44,891 nucleotides of DNA, taken from the NCBI GenBank assembly GCA_020850715.1, contig JADZED010000002.1, positions 1-44,891 of the forward strand, written 5' to 3'. Under the pieces are notes generated by a model. That model ran no database searches. It was not told where the DNA came from and worked only from the letters and a program-made list of their open reading frames with translations. The DNA comes from Acidobacteriota bacterium. GTDB lineage: Bacteria > Acidobacteriota > Vicinamibacteria > Vicinamibacterales > CAVVIG01. Below, one piece after another: positions 42,234 through 44,891 of this stretch. How positions within the stretch are numbered: position 1 is the first letter of the stretch; each line of letters opens with the position of its first letter. Made by a program: the position numbers and the translations under genes.

Positions 42234-44768
42234 ATGATCACACGCCTCGCCGTCGGCCTGCTGCTCCTCGCGGCGTCGACCAGTGCGCCATCCGCCTTCA
42301 CCTACGTCACCGATGCGAGCGGCACCTGGTGGGGCATCCAGGACGCCGCCTCGCCGGGCGTCGACACCGGCAGCATCCGCGGCACGCAGATCGCGCCGGG
42401 GCAGCGCGGGGCGTTCAGCACGTCGATCAACGGTTTCGGCGGCATCCGGGTCCTCGTGCAGGCGACACCCTCACCCTACATGAACGGCGAGGTGATGCGC
42501 GGCTTCGGGTTGACCTTCGACGGCGCCGACACGTTCAAGACGACGCGGGCGATCGACCTGGGCGGCGTGCTGATCTCGCGGACCGTGTACATCAACCGCG
42601 GCGCGAACTGGGGCCGGTGGCTGGACAGCTTCACAAACAGCACGCAGGCGCCGCTCCTCATCAAGGTCGCCTTCGGGGGCCAGTCGGGGCTCGGCGCGTC
42701 CGGCGGCAACTCGAGCGCGATGGTCAACACGTCGAGCGGCGACGCCCAGGTGACCGCGGCCGACGGGTGGGTCGAGGTCGCGACGCCGCTGGACGGCGAC
42801 GAGCCGGTCGGCGGCCCTCAAGCCACCGTGCTCGGCACGCCCGACACCCCGGACGCAGCCTTCGACGGCGCGATGACGTTCGCCGGCCACTGGCTCCACG
42901 ACACGTTCGAGACGCCGCTCTCGTACTCCGGCCACGACGGCAACTTCCAGGCCTACGTGAACACGCTGACGCTCCCCCCCGGCCAGAGCCGATCCCTGCT
43001 CCATTTCGTCGTCGTCGGCCCGCGCGTGACCGCGGCCTCGTCGGCGGCCGCGCGCCGCGCGGTCGAATCGACGGCCGCCGCGCTCGCGTCGGCGCCCGAC
43101 ACGCGCGGCCTGTCGGCAGCGGAGGTCTGCACGATCGCCAACTTCAGCGCCCGGGCATTGAAGCGCGGCGGAGCGTGCGCCGGGCAGCAGGTCGTCGTGC
43201 AGCCGCCGGCGCCGGCGCCCAGGCCGGCGCGCACCAGCGCGAGGTACGACGTCGTCGAGAAGACGATTGGAGCGCTGCAGAAGGACATGGAATCGGGCAT
43301 CGTGACATCGCAGGAGATCGCGCGCGCCTATCTCGATCGCATCGAGTACTACGATCGCGGGCAGTTCGGCTTCCATTCCATCGAAGTGCTCGCCGCCGAC
43401 GCCCTCGCGCAGGCGCAGGCGGCCGACGCGGCGCGCAAGGCGGGGCAGCGCGGGCCGCTGCTCGGCATTCCCATCGTGGTGAAGAACAACTACGACACCA
43501 GGGACATGGCCACGACGAACGGGAGCTTCACGTTCGAGAACTTCCGGCCGGCCCGCGACGCGTTCCAGGTCGCGCGGCTGCGCGCGGCCGGCGCGGTCCT
43601 GCTCGGCAAGGCGGCGCTCGAGGAGTACGCGACCAGCGGACACTACTCGAACGACGCGTTCGGACAGGTATGGAACGCGTTCAATCCCTCGAAATCGGCG
43701 CTCGGATCGAGCGGCGGGTCGGCGACGGCGCTGGCGGCGAGCCTCGCGGCCGGCGCGCTCGGGTCGCAGACCGGCGATTCGCTCTACGCGCCGGCGAGCG
43801 CGCAGAGCCTGGTGACGCTGCGCGGCACCGATGGGCTGGAGAGCGGCACCGGGATCCAGCCGCTCACCTGGCTCACCGACTTCGGAGGCGCGATGGCGCG
43901 CTCGGTGTCGGACCTCGCCGACATGCTGACGGTCGTCGCCGGTACCGACCCGGCAGATCCGGCGACGGCGCCCGCCGATGCGAACATCCCGAAGGACTGG
44001 CGCACCGTGCTCGACATCCGGGCGCTCGAAGGGAAGCGCATCGGCTTCATTGCGTCGGCCTGGGTCGATCCGTTCGGCACGTCGGCCACGATCGACGCCG
44101 AGAAGCAGGCGCTGGCCTTTCTCGAGAAGGCCGGCGCCACGATCGTCGAGATGGGCGCGACGGTGGGCGGGCTCGATGCGCCGCCGACTCCGCCGGGCGC
44201 GCCGGTGGGAGACATCCGGTCCGAGGGCTGGATGCAGTACATCGAGAGCCATCCCGAGCTCGAAGCGCAAGGCTTCGCGATCGCGTCGGCGGTCGACGTG
44301 AACTGCTCGCAGAGGAAGGTGCCGTACGTGCGCGCCGATCCGGAGAGCTGCGCCGAGGCGCCCGCCCCGCGCCTCTCGCCGGCCGGGATCCGGGCGTTCC
44401 GCGACTACCGCGTGCGCCGGCAGCAGGCACTGAAGGAGTGGATGGACACCGCCGGCGCCGACCGCCGCGGCGTCGACGCCGTCGTCTACCCGGGCCTGCT
44501 GAGCGACGTCAGCGTCAACGACGGCGGCGGCAGCCGGGCGGCGTTCGGCCGGCGCGACACGCCGAGCGCGGCCTACGGCAGCCCGACGGTGGTCGTGCCC
44601 GCCGGCATGAACGCGCACGGCCAGCCGGTCGACATCCAGCTGCTCGGCCGCGCGTGGGACGATCCCAAGCTCGTCGGCTTCGCGTACGCGTTCGAACACT
44701 ATGCGACGGCAGCGGGCAAAGGACATCAGATTCAGACAACGGCTCGAACCTTGGAGTACAAACCCTAG
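42234..44768 (+). CDS. Secreted amidase-signature enzyme with extra N-terminal domain
   Basis: An 844-residue protein. A signal peptide (MITRLAVGLLLLAASTSAPS) is followed by a beta-rich domain of about 250 residues (25-280) of unknown role, a Pro-rich linker (about 320-335) and an amidase-signature domain (about 345-835). Catalytic Lys417 (IPIVVKNNYD), the cis-Ser region GSSGGS (491-496) and the nucleophile Ser516 in TGDSLYAPAS are present; the usual TGGS has become TGDS. Such enzymes hydrolyse amides or esters; the substrate is unknown. The last about 15 residues lie in AT-richer DNA adjoining a transposase-like fragment, so the natural C-terminus may have been altered. No clear ribosome-binding site precedes the ATG. 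Confidence 0.82.
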   Translation: MITRLAVGLLLLAASTSAPSAFTYVTDASGTWWGIQDAASPGVDTGSIRGTQIAPGQRGAFSTSINGFGGIRVLVQATPSPYMNGEVMRGFGLTFDGADTFKTTRAIDLGGVLISRTVYINRGANWGRWLDSFTNSTQAPLLIKVAFGGQSGLGASGGNSSAMVNTSSGDAQVTAADGWVEVATPLDGDEPVGGPQATVLGTPDTPDAAFDGAMTFAGHWLHDTFETPLSYSGHDGNFQAYVNTLTLPPGQSRSLLHFVVVGPRVTAASSAAARRAVESTAAALASAPDTRGLSAAEVCTIANFSARALKRGGACAGQQVVVQPPAPAPRPARTSARYDVVEKTIGALQKDMESGIVTSQEIARAYLDRIEYYDRGQFGFHSIEVLAADALAQAQAADAARKAGQRGPLLGIPIVVKNNYDTRDMATTNGSFTFENFRPARDAFQVARLRAAGAVLLGKAALEEYATSGHYSNDAFGQVWNAFNPSKSALGSSGGSATALAASLAAGALGSQTGDSLYAPASAQSLVTLRGTDGLESGTGIQPLTWLTDFGGAMARSVSDLADMLTVVAGTDPADPATAPADANIPKDWRTVLDIRALEGKRIGFIASAWVDPFGTSATIDAEKQALAFLEKAGATIVEMGATVGGLDAPPTPPGAPVGDIRSEGWMQYIESHPELEAQGFAIASAVDVNCSQRKVPYVRADPESCAEAPAPRLSPAGIRAFRDYRVRRQQALKEWMDTAGADRRGVDAVVYPGLLSDVSVNDGGGSRAAFGRRDTPSAAYGSPTVVVPAGMNAHGQPVDIQLLGRAWDDPKLVGFAYAFEHYATAAGKGHQIQTTARTLEYKP

Positions 44769-44779
44769 TACGACTTTGT

Positions 44780-44891
44780 CAGATCCGTAGGTTGATTTGC
44801 CGTAGTTCTTGAATGCGTTTGAAATAGTTCGGTTGTTGCGCCAACAGCAGGGCTGTGAAGATCTCTTGGATGATTGCTCGAATACCAGGAA
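44780..44891 (-). CDS. C-terminal fragment of a probable transposase (partial)
   Basis: A minus-strand frame enters from the right edge and ends at the TGA at 44782-44780. The visible 36 residues (AIIQEIFTALLLAQQPNYFK and following to NLRI) are well-formed protein in DNA clearly lower in GC than the rest of the window, which fits an insertion sequence. The family cannot be named from this length, and no inverted repeat can be recognised. It is convergent with the amidase. Confidence 0.4.

Noticed and set aside
41924..44812. 962-residue plus-strand open frame
   Set aside because: It is the amidase read out of frame, rich in Arg and His, with no recognisable domain.

Overview
The window is a uniformly GC-rich bacterial chromosome segment. 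Its gene content points to an Acidobacteriota genome of the Vicinamibacteria type: an ABC permease of the kind that lacks its own ATPase, an M13 metallopeptidase, a large DUF5117/DUF4953-type zinc protease, a Ser/Thr kinase with TPR tail next to an ECF-like sigma factor, and a TonB receptor with a carboxypeptidase-regulatory-like N-terminus. The taxon is inferred from these families, not measured.

Layout. 0-3.6 kb: a divergently read exported protein (cut by the window edge), then an omega-amino-acid aminotransferase and a CoA-acylating (methyl)malonate-semialdehyde dehydrogenase, a catabolic pair. 3.6-5.5 kb (minus): a RegB/RegA (PrrBA)-type redox two-component system with the GGxxNPF quinone-site motif and the redox-box cysteine. 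Its promoter region, shared with a TonB receptor, holds two inverted copies of a 15-bp RegA/RegR-like box. 5.6-9.3 kb: TonB receptor and a secreted Asp-box (BNR) protein with a CxCC motif. 9.4-15.4 kb: an Ada-AlkA fusion glycosylase, a gamma-glutamyltransferase and a secreted zinc protease. 15.5-16.3 kb: a methyltransferase.

16.7-26.4 kb is a flexible region: tyrosine recombinase, ParDE, tRNA-Ser(UGA), a decayed tRNA-Ser-like copy, a frameshifted Phd antitoxin, a decayed permease fragment, Phd-PIN and RHH-PIN modules with near-identical leaderless promoter geometry, a secreted M18 aminopeptidase, a frameshifted 3D-domain protein, and a compact overlapping four-gene operon built round a TIGR04255-like protein whose function is unknown.

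26.4-38.3 kb (minus): an ABC-type permease, then, reading leftward from 38.3 kb, a probable operon of an MFS/NTT-like carrier with HEAT repeats, a remarkable single reading frame joining an ATP/ADP-translocase-like carrier to an Omp85/BamA-like outer-membrane barrel through an internal signal peptide, a secreted protein with HxDxKxxN and DFG kinase motifs, a PAP2 phosphatase and an M13 peptidase. I suggest, as inference only, an extracytoplasmic phosphorylation/nucleotide module. 38.4-41.9 kb (plus): TPR Ser/Thr kinase and ECF-like sigma factor. 42.2-44.8 kb: a secreted amidase-signature enzyme with an extra N-terminal domain, followed by the AT-richer tail of a probable transposase cut by the window end.
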